A stretch of 64,000 nt of DNA from JAGVSR01 sp963825555 (GCA_963825555.1 CAWGTZ010000007.1:248001-312000), one strand, 5' to 3'. Shown: positions 52,861 through 62,666, counted from the stretch's first letter. Notes: generated by a model from the letters alone, not told the origin. Made by a program: numbers and translations.

Positions 52861-53799
52861 TCAGTCGATGACGAACGTCAATTCCGACTGCCCCAGCTCG
52901 CCTTTCAGCGTGGCAAGCACTCTCGCCCCCTTCACTCGCATCAGATCCTTCGGATCTGAAAGGTCGATGATGAATGATACAACCTCGCCTTGGGCTTCCT
53001 GGCGAACGGGCATCGGAATGAAGCGACCATCCTCTATGTAGAGAAACACTTCGGCCGCGTCCGCAGCACCGGGAAAGCGCGCCTTGAGGATCACGCGCGC
53101 ATCCGGCCCCTCAATCACCAACTCGACCTTGAAGCCCGATGGGTCGCCGGGCTTCACCCGATCCGCCGACCGTGGCACGGCGTCCAGAGCGGCCTGCCCG
53201 TCGGGAGAGGCGGGAGGTAGATCGCCAGGCGGTAGGGTGAGCGCCAGATCCACGGCGACGGGTACACAAAGCTTCTTGCAAATTCCATAGTTTGCCGAAA
53301 CGTCGAGCTGCACCGGTTCGCCCGGACGCTCTGGAGTGATACGCACAGGGAAGACGGCATGTTCCATGTAGCCAATCACGTCACCGGCGTTGTCGCTGAT
53401 GACTTTTGGCACGGGATACAAAACCTCGACCGATGCGACATTGCGGGATTTCGACCAGTCGAATTCGGGCGGGATGCCACCAGCCGAACCCGGGTTGCGC
53501 CAGTATGTCTTCCACCCTTTGTCCATGGTGATCTCGAAGAACGCATAAACGCTGCCGGGGGCGGCGCTCTCGACAGCACCCGCGGTGAGACGGGCCCGGT
53601 TGTGATCTCCCTCGACCCAATCCGTTGCGAGCTCCGGCGCAACGGCTCCGGCTATATTGCTCGCAAGGATCGCTACCATCAGCGGCAGAACCAATGCGGC
53701 CAAGGCAGCACGAAAAAGCGCACCCGCAGGAAAGCAGCGCCTATGCCGGCTAGACTGACGAAACGTCCGCCCGCTGCCATACCCTTCGATCTCGATCAA
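52861..53799 (-). CDS. Stand-alone DsbD N-terminal-like periplasmic protein
   Basis: The 312-residue product has a basic N-terminus, a signal or anchor helix (about 29-50) and a domain related to the N-terminal domain of DsbD/ScsB. Features are DKGWKTYWRNPGSAGGIPPEF, YPVPKVISDNAGDVIGYMEHAVFPV and the cysteine pair in YGICKKLCVPV. No membrane electron-transfer domain or thioredoxin-like domain follows. The start is TTG at 53799, supported by AGGAG six bases upstream. It probably shuttles electrons to a periplasmic partner. The electron donor is not encoded nearby. Confidence 0.8.
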   Translation of the reverse strand: MIEIEGYGSGRTFRQSSRHRRCFPAGALFRAALAALVLPLMVAILASNIAGAVAPELATDWVEGDHNRARLTAGAVESAAPGSVYAFFEITMDKGWKTYWRNPGSAGGIPPEFDWSKSRNVASVEVLYPVPKVISDNAGDVIGYMEHAVFPVRITPERPGEPVQLDVSANYGICKKLCVPVAVDLALTLPPGDLPPASPDGQAALDAVPRSADRVKPGDPSGFKVELVIEGPDARVILKARFPGAADAAEVFLYIEDGRFIPMPVRQEAQGEVVSFIIDLSDPKDLMRVKGARVLATLKGELGQSELTFVID

Positions 53800-53947
53800 A
53801 CCTCTCTCCTTTTTTCAATCGTGCGCGAACCCGTCCTATCCGCGGCCAGAACATAAGCGTACCAGCCCATCTTGAGCCAAGGTTTCGATTCCTTTGAACC
53901 TATCGTGCTGCAGACCCTTCACAGACACGCCCATTGCACATTAAATT

Positions 53948-54568
53948 ATGGGCATGATGATGCCGAAAACCAAACGCGGAGCGAGCGGCGGCACCAGTCT
54001 GGAAGGGCAGTTGCTCGTCGCCATGCCAATCATGACCGACAAGCGGTTCTCCCGCTCGGTCATTTACCTGTGTGCGCATTCGAAGGAAGGCGCCATGGGT
54101 CTGATCATCAACCATCGCGCTGATCACATTACCTTCCCCGATCTGCTGGAGCGGCTCGGTATAACACCGCGCGGGGCAGAAGACGGCATTGCCGCCGACA
54201 TCCTGGACCGGGAGGTTCATATGGGTGGACCGGTCGAGACCGGCCGGGGGTTCGTTCTCCACACGGATGACTACCACGCCACAGACTCCACCCTTGATAT
54301 CGCCGGTGGCATCAGCTTGACAGCCACAATCGATATTCTGAAGGCTATCGCCTCGGGTCGAGGACCGCAGCGCTCTATTCTCGCACTCGGCTACGCTGGC
54401 TGGTCTCCGGGACAACTCGAGGACGAAATCCAGGCCAACGGGTGGCTGAACTGCCCGGCCGATGCCGACATTATTTTCGAGACGGATTTGGACGCCAAGT
54501 ACGAGCGGGCGCTGGCAAAGATCGGCGTCAACCCATCCTTCCTCGTCGGCGAAGCCGGTCACTGCTGA
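53948..54568 (+). CDS. yqgE: YqgE/AlgH family protein
   Basis: The 206-residue product belongs to the UPF0301 family, with motifs LEGQLLVAMPIM, FSRSVIYLCAHSKEGAMGLIIN, the central GGPVETGRGFVLH and LALGYAGWSPGQLEDEI. NGWLNCPAD follows. The function is not well defined; AlgH affects alginate and virulence regulation in Pseudomonas, which is not informative here. Several Met codons cluster at the start. It is divergent from the DsbD-N-like gene and converges with the large GGDEF-EAL gene. Confidence 0.92.
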   Translation: MGMMMPKTKRGASGGTSLEGQLLVAMPIMTDKRFSRSVIYLCAHSKEGAMGLIINHRADHITFPDLLERLGITPRGAEDGIAADILDREVHMGGPVETGRGFVLHTDDYHATDSTLDIAGGISLTATIDILKAIASGRGPQRSILALGYAGWSPGQLEDEIQANGWLNCPADADIIFETDLDAKYERALAKIGVNPSFLVGEAGHC

Positions 54569-54633
54569 GTTTATCGGCCGCGTCATTGCCGCGTGCCGTC
54601 CGCACGCGAAACGCAAAAAACACCCGTAGGCCG

Positions 54634-57600
54634 CTATTCGGCAGCGCCGCTGGCCGAGCTTCCTCCAGAGCCGCTCGACGAAGCCGCACGCTTTAAGGGC
54701 TGCGAAGGCGGCGTGCCGCCTGCGAGCCGTTGGAGGCTGGCTGCAATGTTCGGTGGAAGCTTGTCGAAATTGGGAACGGCACGCGGCGCCGGCCTTGCAA
54801 CCGGCTTAGGCGCTGCTTTCGGCCCCGGCGGCGATGGCCGCGTGGGCGGAACAGCCCCTTCGGGCATAGGAGGTGGCATACCGGGTTGCGGAGCCGTCGC
54901 CATCGGCAAGACGGGAGGAGCGGGCTCGGCGGCGGTGTGCTCCTGCGAAGTTTCCGGCAGACCGGGAACGGCCGGTGCGGAGGCAAAGGCGTCCATGGGA
55001 TGCGGTTGAGGGGGCGCAGTTGGTCCCCCGGCAACGGCAAACGCCGGCGGACCGGAAAGATCTGCTTGAGGGGATAACGGGAGATGGGGCAGCGAAGACA
55101 GACTTGCTGCCAAATCCTGCTGCAAGTCCGGCGGCTGATATCCGTTGCCGGATGGCAGAACCGGCGGCGGGGCCGCAGAAAGCGGGGCTTGCAGAGCCGG
55201 TGCAACCGGATCCCGCAATGGCGATGCCGATGGCGTAGCCAGTACTTCGGGCATCGGAACAGGCGGGGCCGGCGGGAATGACCCTTGGAATGCCGGAGGC
55301 TCTGGCGGCGGACCATTCTGTCGCGATTGTCCGCGCCGCGAGCCGTTGGGGTGTGGATGATTTCGAATCGGTACGGTCTTGGGCTCGACGGGCATGGATG
55401 TTTTCCCGTCGGCTCCGCCACCAGGCACCGGAGGCCGCATGATGATCGGCTCAGCGCCGGCGGCTGCGGCTGCTTCCGGTACGCGCTGATGAGGCGTTGT
55501 CTTCTCGGGCGCGACGTCACCGTTGCTCTTCTTGCGAGGAGATGTGCGGAAGAATCCGCGCGGCTGCATGCGGCGCTCAGATTTACGCACCAATTTCAGA
55601 AGCTGAAGAACCTCACGCTCGGAGATGGGATCTCCATAGTAGAAGCCTTGGCCGTATTCGCAATCAATAGACCGGAGATAGCTTACGTCCTCATCGGTCT
55701 CGACACTGTCGACAACAACTTTTCGTCCAAGCTCGTGCGTCAGCGCCGTCACCGCCCGCAGCATGCCGTTTCCGGAAGCATCCGTACCGCCAGCGGCCAG
55801 AAGCGCGCGATCGATGCGGACGGCCTCGAAGGGCAGGCGACCGAGGTAAAGCAGTGACGAGTAGCCGGAGCAGAAACCGTCGAGGATGAGTTCGGCACCG
55901 GCGCTGCGCAGCCATTCCAGAGACTCGGTGGCCTTTTCGGGATTCTCCATGACAAGGCATTCGGCCACGCCGATCTTCAGCGAGCCCTTGGCCACCGATT
56001 GCCGTGAAAGGCTCTGGCGGATGTCCTGGGCAAGTTCCTGTCCGAGCGTCACACCGGCCGGCAAATTGAGATTGACGAAGAGGGCCTTCTCGGCCCGCGG
56101 CAATTCCTTCTGCCAGAAGGCGCAATCCTTGAGAGCCCGCGTAAGGGCCACCTGCAGCGTCTTGTGCAGCAGTTCCGACGCGCCGTCCCACTGCAGGTAG
56201 CCGAAGGGATTCAACAGGCCCTGCTTGGGATGCTCCCAGCGTACGACCGCCTCGAACCCTGCCAGCTCCTCCTTCGGCATGTAGACAATCGGCTGATAGA
56301 GGACCGTGATCTGGTTCTTCTCAATCGCCTTGCGGATCTCGACCTCCATAAGAGTCCGATCGTCCGCCTGTCCGCGCATCTCCGGCCGGAAAATCTCAAT
56401 TCGATCGGCACCGCTGCGCTTGGCCTGGTACATGGCCGTCTCCGCCTCGCGCAAGAGGTCCTGCTCATTGGCCTGCTGGCCATCGAAGATGGCGATGCCG
56501 ACAGAACCCGTCAGCACGATGTCCTGACCGGCGAGCTTGATGGGCGAGCGCAGGCTTCGCCGGATCCGCTCGGCAAGAGCCGCCAGATCCGCTGCCGATC
56601 TCTCCTTCATCAGCAGAAGCGCGAAGCGGTCGCCGCCGGCACGCGCAATCGTATCCTCCGGTTCCAGATGACGCTGAAGCCGCCTTGCGACGGTGAGAAG
56701 AAAACTGTCTCCCACCACGACGCCATAGGACGAATTGACGGTCTTGAACTTGTCGATGTCAACGAACATCACGGTCGGGCGGATTTGCATTTCCGTGCGG
56801 GCACGCTGCATCGCAATGGCCAGACGGTCGGATAGGATCTGCCGGTTGGGAAGGCCGGTGAGCGAACACTTGACGGCATCGGTGAGAAGCCGCTCCTGAG
56901 CGCGCTTGGTATCAGTGACATCGCGCAACAGACCGACGCTCTTCACGGTCCGTCCATCGGAACTCGGGATCGAGGAAGCTTCGACTTCGTACCAACGATA
57001 GCTGTTGTCGGCGTGCCGAAGGCGGAAGACGCACTGCATATGCCCATCGTTGCGCTCCTCGTTGGCCACGAGCGACAGGCGAAACCGTTCCCGATCGGCG
57101 GGATGGATATGATGGCAGAAGTCCTCGACCTTGGTGTTGAGTTCGCCCGGGTTGAGACCGAGGGCGGCTTCGACATTGCCGCTGACCTTTACCTCATCCC
57201 GGCGCGCGCTCCACTCCCAAACGCCGGCACCGGCCGCCTCGACCGCGACGGAGCGCAACTGAAGTTCCGAAGGCGCCGAGCCGTAGAGCGGTTCGAGCGA
57301 GCGGAACGCGAACTGGGTCACCGTAAATCCGATGAGCAGCACAATGAGCACGAGACCGGCGACGAGGCCGGAGACGACCATGTCTCCTGAAAGCTGTCCG
57401 GTGAGCGTGACCGCCGCACCGAACGCCCAGACCAGGAGCAGGATCCAAGTGGGGATGAGAGACAGCGCCCGGTCCTGCCCCCTCAGCGCCAAGAACAGCG
57501 TCACAAGCATGCCGATCCCGCCGATGGCCGCAAAGGACATGCGCGCGAACGTGGATGCGAGGCGCGGATCAATGACAGCGACAGCGACGAGCGCAAGTTG

Positions 57601-58461
57601 GGCCACGATCCAGACGCTGAACAGCATCCGGGCAAGCCCGTGCCAGAGCGAAATGCGCAGGAAGAAATACAGGAAGATGACGAGGCTCGCCGCCATCGCG
57701 GCTTCGCACGCAGCGCGATAGACCGCATTGTTCTCCGCCTTGAGCTGGAACAGCTTGTGGAAGAACCCGAAGTCGACACAGAGGTAGCCCAGCACGCACC
57801 ATGCAACAAGGGCGGCAGCCGGAAAGATGACCTTGTGATTGGCGGCAAAGATCGCCGTCAGGAAGATCGCGAGCAAGGCGGTGAGGCCCAGCATGACCCC
57901 GTTGAAGAGCTGCCGCTCGCGAACCTTCAGCTCGTAATCGAGCGGTTTCCAGAGGTAGATGCGCGCATAGCGCTCAGACGAAAGCTCGGCGACATACGTG
58001 ATGGTCTGACCCGGCTCGAGGGTGATGCGAAACAGGTCCGCGCGCTCGCTATTGATGCGCTCGGGCATAAAGCCCATGGATGGCGTGACAGCCTCGATAC
58101 GCCGCGCGTCAAGATCAGGCCAAACGATGCCCGACCCAATGACTGTGTAACGGGATGCCGCTATCCAGCGCTCGATGGCGGTGTCGGTCGGATTGTAGAG
58201 TGCGAAGACCATCCAGCTTGGATTGGTGCCGGGCGTGGTTGCACGCACCGAAAGCCGGCCCGCCGTTCCGTCGGCGCTGGCCGCTGTTTCGATCTGCAGG
58301 CTATCCCCGCGGCCTTCGTAAAGCGCGCCCAGGGTGGTGATTTCGATGCGGCCCTGATCGGGCGAAACGGAAATTGCTTCGAGAGCCGACGCGTTGCCTG
58401 TCCGCAGAACCAGCGCAATGACTAGGAGCGAGAAGATCCACAATCTGCCAATTAGGGTCAT
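54634..58461 (-). CDS. Membrane PAS-GGDEF-EAL protein with degenerate catalytic motifs
   Basis: The 1275-residue product has a signal peptide (1-25), a periplasmic region (26-185), about seven TM helices (186-390), and a PAS domain (about 402-515) with a PAC-like end. GGDEF (about 530-690) and EAL (about 705-955) domains follow, then a Pro/Ala-rich tail of about 300 residues. Instead of GG(D/E)EF the motif is GGDRF (609-613), and the usual upstream RxxD inhibitory site is absent. EAL reads FEAVVRW, the DDFGTGYSS loop is DGFCSGYSS (861-869), and AEGVE reads VDSVE (917-921). Both domains look non-catalytic. The ATG at 58461 has AGGAGG upstream and overlaps the RimJ-like gene. Confidence 0.88.
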   Translation of the reverse strand: MTLIGRLWIFSLLVIALVLRTGNASALEAISVSPDQGRIEITTLGALYEGRGDSLQIETAASADGTAGRLSVRATTPGTNPSWMVFALYNPTDTAIERWIAASRYTVIGSGIVWPDLDARRIEAVTPSMGFMPERINSERADLFRITLEPGQTITYVAELSSERYARIYLWKPLDYELKVRERQLFNGVMLGLTALLAIFLTAIFAANHKVIFPAAALVAWCVLGYLCVDFGFFHKLFQLKAENNAVYRAACEAAMAASLVIFLYFFLRISLWHGLARMLFSVWIVAQLALVAVAVIDPRLASTFARMSFAAIGGIGMLVTLFLALRGQDRALSLIPTWILLLVWAFGAAVTLTGQLSGDMVVSGLVAGLVLIVLLIGFTVTQFAFRSLEPLYGSAPSELQLRSVAVEAAGAGVWEWSARRDEVKVSGNVEAALGLNPGELNTKVEDFCHHIHPADRERFRLSLVANEERNDGHMQCVFRLRHADNSYRWYEVEASSIPSSDGRTVKSVGLLRDVTDTKRAQERLLTDAVKCSLTGLPNRQILSDRLAIAMQRARTEMQIRPTVMFVDIDKFKTVNSSYGVVVGDSFLLTVARRLQRHLEPEDTIARAGGDRFALLLMKERSAADLAALAERIRRSLRSPIKLAGQDIVLTGSVGIAIFDGQQANEQDLLREAETAMYQAKRSGADRIEIFRPEMRGQADDRTLMEVEIRKAIEKNQITVLYQPIVYMPKEELAGFEAVVRWEHPKQGLLNPFGYLQWDGASELLHKTLQVALTRALKDCAFWQKELPRAEKALFVNLNLPAGVTLGQELAQDIRQSLSRQSVAKGSLKIGVAECLVMENPEKATESLEWLRSAGAELILDGFCSGYSSLLYLGRLPFEAVRIDRALLAAGGTDASGNGMLRAVTALTHELGRKVVVDSVETDEDVSYLRSIDCEYGQGFYYGDPISEREVLQLLKLVRKSERRMQPRGFFRTSPRKKSNGDVAPEKTTPHQRVPEAAAAAGAEPIIMRPPVPGGGADGKTSMPVEPKTVPIRNHPHPNGSRRGQSRQNGPPPEPPAFQGSFPPAPPVPMPEVLATPSASPLRDPVAPALQAPLSAAPPPVLPSGNGYQPPDLQQDLAASLSSLPHLPLSPQADLSGPPAFAVAGGPTAPPQPHPMDAFASAPAVPGLPETSQEHTAAEPAPPVLPMATAPQPGMPPPMPEGAVPPTRPSPPGPKAAPKPVARPAPRAVPNFDKLPPNIAASLQRLAGGTPPSQPLKRAASSSGSGGSSASGAAE

Positions 58462-59066
58462 GCGCGACCCTCCTGGCCCGACCCCCGGTTCGGACCAGCA
58501 ACAAGACCGAACAGCACGTGATCTCGCCACACACCGTCGATCTTCAGATACTCGCGCGCATACCCTTCCCGCTCGAAGCCGCTGCGTTCCAGCACGCGGA
58601 TCGAGGGCTCGTTGGCGGGCTGCGTGGCCGCTTCGAGGCGGTGCAGGCGCAGGTGTTCGAAGCTGAAGTCCGCTATCGCGCGCACGGCATCCGTCATGTA
58701 GCCGCGGCCAAGATACGGCCGGCCGAGCCAATAACCGACCGACGCCGACTGGGTAATGCCGCGTTGAATATTTGTGAGGGCAGCCCCGCCTACGAGACGG
58801 TCGTCGTGAGCGGTGAATATAAGGAAGGCGTAGCCCTGGTCGTTACGAGCTTCGCGCTGGTAGTGGCGCACGCGCCGCTTGAACGCGGTGCGGGTCAGAT
58901 CATCACGCGGCCAGGTCGGCTCCCAGGGCTGGAGATGCGCGCGGCTTTCAGCGCGCAATTCGGCCCAGGGGCCGTAATCGGACACCTGGGGAGCCCGCAA
59001 GATCACGCGGGTGCCCGGAACGACAGCGGGAACATCCGGAACGAGGCCTGACCTCAGGAATGCCAT
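58458..59066 (-). CDS. RimJ/RimL-type GNAT N-acetyltransferase
   Basis: The 202-residue product is a GNAT enzyme related to ribosomal-protein N-terminal acetyltransferases RimJ/RimL. It has the start of the fold VILRAPQVSDYGPWAELRAES, the acetyl-CoA loop YLGRGYMTDAVRAIADFSF and the end motif LHRLEAATQPANEPSIRVLE with FEREGYAREY. The last four bases overlap the GGDEF-EAL gene, so the two may be translated together; whether they are functionally linked is unknown. The substrate is not determinable here. The M16 peptidase gene lies 21 bases upstream. Confidence 0.9.
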   Translation of the reverse strand: MAFLRSGLVPDVPAVVPGTRVILRAPQVSDYGPWAELRAESRAHLQPWEPTWPRDDLTRTAFKRRVRHYQREARNDQGYAFLIFTAHDDRLVGGAALTNIQRGITQSASVGYWLGRPYLGRGYMTDAVRAIADFSFEHLRLHRLEAATQPANEPSIRVLERSGFEREGYAREYLKIDGVWRDHVLFGLVAGPNRGSGQEGRA

Positions 59067-59086
59067 GTGTGCGTTCCTTGCGCGCC

Positions 59087-60359
59087 CTAAGTCAGTGCAC
59101 CCAGCCGCGCGCCCGCGCGCGCTGCGAAATTACCGCTATTGCGGCCAGCGCCGACGACGGCCACGCAGGCCTCCCGCCGCCTCAGACGCTGCGCCAGGGT
59201 GCGAACATCGTCCGCCGACACGCTATCAACGAATGCGACGATCTCGGAGGTGGACAGCACGCTGCCGTGCAGCAGGATCTGACGCGCAAGTTGCTCGGCA
59301 CGGGCTGAACACGATTCCAGGCTCATCATGAGGCCGGCCTTGAGTTGGGCCTTGGCGCGCGCCACTTCGGCTTCGTCGGGGCCGCTCGCCGCCATCCGGT
59401 CGATCTCATCACTCACCACGTCGATCAGCTCCCCGATCATTCCAGGCCCGGTCGCCGCATGCACGGCAAAGAGCCCGCTATCCTTCAATCCCCACGACGT
59501 CGAATAGATGGCGTAGCAAAGACCACGCTTTTCCCGAACCTCCTGGAAGAGACGTGATGACATCCCCCCGCCGAGCACCCCCGACAACACCTGAGCGGCA
59601 AAAAACTCCGGCTCGCGATAGGAGGGTGCCTCGAAACCCATCACGAGATGCGCCTGCTCGAACTTGCGTGAACTCGACCGAACCCCGCCCTGATACAAGG
59701 CCGGCTCTTCGACACCCGAACCCGCATTAGTCAGCGCCCCGAATAGGGCCTCAGCGTGGCGGACGGCGTCTTCGTGGCGGATCGCGCCAGCGCCCGATAG
59801 GACCATGCCCGCGGGATGATAACGCTCAGCAAGGAAGTCCTTTAAATTACTGCGGGAAATCGCCTTCACACTGTCCGGCGTCCCAAGAATTGTCCGCCCT
59901 GCGGGCTGGCCCGGAAAGGCGGCATCCTGGACGAGATCGAAGACGATGTCGTCCGGGCTGTCCAGGGTTCCGGCGATCTCCTGGAGAATCACCTCGCGCT
60001 CTCTCTCCAGCTCGTCCTCGGCAAAAGTGGAGTTCTGAAGAATGTCGGCGATGATCTGCAGTGCAATGCCCTCATCGCCTTTGAGCACACGGGCAAAGTA
60101 TGCCGTGGTCTCCAGCCCTGTCGCAGCGTTGAGATCGCCGCCTACAGCCTCGATCTCCTCGGCGATATCCCGTGGGGACCGCGTCGTCGTTCCCTTGAAG
60201 GCCATGTGCTCGAGCAGGTGTGAGAGACCATGTTCCTCCGTGCGCTCGTGACGCGCGCCGGTATTCACCCAGAACTCCGAGTGCACTCGTCTCCAGATGC
60301 GGCATGGTCTCAGTGACAACCGTCAGGCCGTTCGAAAGCCGCGTGATCTCCACGCTCAT
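59087..60359 (-). pseudogene. M16 family zinc peptidase, broken by a +1 frameshift near 60272
   Basis: Reading from the ATG at 60359, the first 29 residues (MSVEITRLSNGLTVVTETMP start) are the normal N-terminus of a mitochondrial-processing-peptidase-like M16 protein. After ETSALGV the frame is lost: one extra base (near 60272, the C in GTTCTGGG on the minus strand) shifts the phase. The correct phase then runs intact from WVNTGARHERTEEHG, through the HLLEH zinc motif (HxxEH) and the VREKRGLCYAIYS motif, to the stop at 59087. A TTG-started frame at 60319 is not a real start. It overlaps the thrC stop codon by four bases and is probably in one operon with thrC. Confidence 0.88.
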
Positions 60360-61777
60360 AAATTCCCTCCCACTGCGGCTCTGGCGACTGATTCGACGAA
60401 ACCCTCGACCTCCTTCAGATCGTTGGTGAGCACGGGATAGCGCTCGGCGTCGGTCATGAGAGAAGAGAGACGCGGCGGAAGTCCGGGACGCGCGCCGGTG
60501 ATCGCCTCCATGGCATCGGGGAACTTGGCGGGATGGGCCGTCGCCAGAACGACGCGCGCGACCTCGCCCGACACATGACCCTCGAGCGCAGCGTTTGCCG
60601 CAAACACTCCGCAGGCGGTATGCGGATCGAGCAGATAGCCGCTTGCTGCGCGCGTCTCGCGAATGGTGCTCGCGACCGCCTCCTCGTCAGCCGCACCCGC
60701 GCCGAAGTCGCGGCGTACGGCTTCGCGCTGTTTCTCTGTCAGCTCGAACCGGCGCCCTTGAGCCAGCATCTGCATCTGACGGGCGACGAGTTCAGCATCG
60801 CGGTCCGACGCGTCGAACAGATAGCGCTCGAAGTTCGACGAGATCTGAATGTCCATGGACGGCGAAGACGTCGCCACCACGTCGCGCATCTCGTAAACGC
60901 CCGTTTCAAGCGTCCGGGGCAGAATGTCGTTCTGATTGGAACCAATGACGAGCATTTCGATCGGCAACCCCATGCGCCGGGCCACGTAACCGGCGAAGAT
61001 GTCGCCGAAGTTGCCCGTCGGCACGGAGAAGGCCACTTTGCGATAAGGTGCACCGAGCGCCGCGGCGGCAACGAAGTAGTACGTCACCTGTGCAACGATA
61101 CGGCCCCAATTGATCGAGTTGACGCCCGACAGGCTGACGCGATCGCGAAAAGCGTGATCGTTAAACATCGCCTTTACGAGCGCTTGGCAGTCGTCGAACG
61201 TGCCCTTGATCGCAACCGCGTGGACGCTGTCTTCGATGGGTGTCGTCATCATGCGGCGCTGCACGTCCGAGACGCGCCCATCGGGAAACAGGATCACAAC
61301 ATCAACTCGTGACGACGACCGGAATGCCTCGATAGCCGCGCCGCCCGTATCTCCGGAAGTCGCGCCGACGATGGTGGCGCGCTGGTTCCGCTTCGCCAGA
61401 ACGTGATCCATGAGGCGCGCCAGGAGCTGCATGGCGACGTCCTTGAAAGCGAGCGTCGGCCCGTGGAACAGCTCCAGAATGAACGTGCGGTTATCGATCT
61501 GCGTTAGCGGCGTCACAGCCGGATGGCCGAAGGACGCATAGGCCTGCTCGGCCATCGCAAGCAGCTCGGCTCGAGTGAGTGCGCCACCGGTGAACGGATG
61601 GATGACCTCGACGGCGACTTCGGCGAACGGCCGCCCGGCCAAGCTGGCGATGGTTTCTTGAGACAGAGTGGGCCAGGTTTCAGGGACATAGAGGCCGCCG
61701 TCGCGCGCCAGCCCGGCGAGGAGCACATCCTCAAAGCCGAGGACCGGAGCTCGGCCTCTGGTGGAGATATAGTTCAC
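60356..61777 (-). CDS. thrC: Threonine synthase
   Basis: ThrC makes threonine from O-phosphohomoserine using pyridoxal phosphate. The 473-residue product starts MNYISTRGRAPVLGFEDVLL, has the PLP-lysine motif LAFKDVAMQ, the phosphate loop ATSGDTGGAAIEAF and the SVPTGNFGD motif, followed by the LDPHTACGV region. Its length and N-terminus are those of the long bacterial type. It overlaps the M16 peptidase gene by four bases (ATGA). The matching homoserine kinase gene (thrB) is about 9 kb away. Confidence 0.96.
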   Translation of the reverse strand: MNYISTRGRAPVLGFEDVLLAGLARDGGLYVPETWPTLSQETIASLAGRPFAEVAVEVIHPFTGGALTRAELLAMAEQAYASFGHPAVTPLTQIDNRTFILELFHGPTLAFKDVAMQLLARLMDHVLAKRNQRATIVGATSGDTGGAAIEAFRSSSRVDVVILFPDGRVSDVQRRMMTTPIEDSVHAVAIKGTFDDCQALVKAMFNDHAFRDRVSLSGVNSINWGRIVAQVTYYFVAAAALGAPYRKVAFSVPTGNFGDIFAGYVARRMGLPIEMLVIGSNQNDILPRTLETGVYEMRDVVATSSPSMDIQISSNFERYLFDASDRDAELVARQMQMLAQGRRFELTEKQREAVRRDFGAGAADEEAVASTIRETRAASGYLLDPHTACGVFAANAALEGHVSGEVARVVLATAHPAKFPDAMEAITGARPGLPPRLSSLMTDAERYPVLTNDLKEVEGFVESVARAAVGGNL

Positions 61778-61883
61778 GGATCTTTCGAGCTTTCATAGTC
61801 AGGGACAACGGTCGTGCCGCTGGCAGACCCTAAGGCCCCGCCGCTTCGCGAACAAGCCCGCTATCATGTTGGAATGGTTGCGC

Positions 61884-62633
61884 CTACCGTCCACGTAAAC
61901 GGGGGATCGCATACATCAAGTAGATGGCTGTCAGGACCACCGCGAGGCCGAACCAAGTCAGGGCATATTCCAGGTGCCGATTGGGCAACTTCAGCTCCGT
62001 CACGCCGCCCTTGGGCCATCCACCCGGAGCATCCGTTTCCGCATCGATGAACAGCGGCAGGCTCTTCGGCACGCCCTCCGGGAAAGCTGCCGCGAGCATG
62101 CCGTCGAAATCGCGCCAGAACCAGAGATTGGCCTTCGGGTCATTGTCAGGGACGAAACGGCCATGCGTGCCAGGCAATCGGACGAGTCCTACCACAACCG
62201 TTTCACCTGCGACCTGCCCCTCGGCCCGACTCCCCGGATCCTTAAGGTGTTCGGGCAAGAAGCCCCGATTGACGATCAGCACATCATCGGAACCGGCAAC
62301 CTCAAACGGCGTGTAGAGGTGGAACCCCGGCCCGAGGCGTTGATCTGGAGCGTAAAAGTAAAGCTCCTTGTCATGGAGGAAGCGGCCACTGACGCGGGCC
62401 CGGGCATACTCCAGTTCCGCCCGAGCAACGGGACCATCGGCGACCGGACCCTTCAGCAGCCGATCAAGATCAACCGGCTCCGCCTTGGTCCGCATCGCGA
62501 TATCAGCGAGCAGCCCTTCCTTCCAATCCCTGCGATCGAGTTGCCAGAAGCCCAGCGACACGAGCAACGGCAGGGCCAGGAGTACCATGACCGTCGGGAT
62601 CAGAAGCTTGCGGTCGCGCAGTCGGGCGAACAT
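61884..62633 (-). CDS. SURF1 family cytochrome oxidase assembly protein
   Basis: SURF1 is an inner-membrane chaperone for heme a insertion into cytochrome c oxidase. The 249-residue product has an N-terminal TM helix (about 13-29) with the GFWQLDRRDWKE motif, a periplasmic domain with GPGFHLYTPFEV, VNRGFLPEH and a C-terminal TM helix (HLEYALTWFGLAVVLTAIYL). It is third in a minus-strand block with DUF983 and ctaE and should serve the same oxidase. Confidence 0.92.
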   Translation of the reverse strand: MFARLRDRKLLIPTVMVLLALPLLVSLGFWQLDRRDWKEGLLADIAMRTKAEPVDLDRLLKGPVADGPVARAELEYARARVSGRFLHDKELYFYAPDQRLGPGFHLYTPFEVAGSDDVLIVNRGFLPEHLKDPGSRAEGQVAGETVVVGLVRLPGTHGRFVPDNDPKANLWFWRDFDGMLAAAFPEGVPKSLPLFIDAETDAPGGWPKGGVTELKLPNRHLEYALTWFGLAVVLTAIYLMYAIPRLRGR

Positions 62634-62666
62634 CGGCGTTACAGGTTTCTCCAGAGGGCGCGCGCT

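Noticed and set aside
60319..60319. TTG at 60319 as start of the M16 peptidase
   Set aside because: It would begin with a non-family stretch (MSLRPCRIWRRVHSEF), while the true N-terminus MSVEITRLSNGLTVV lies in the other phase just upstream. A frameshift is the better explanation.
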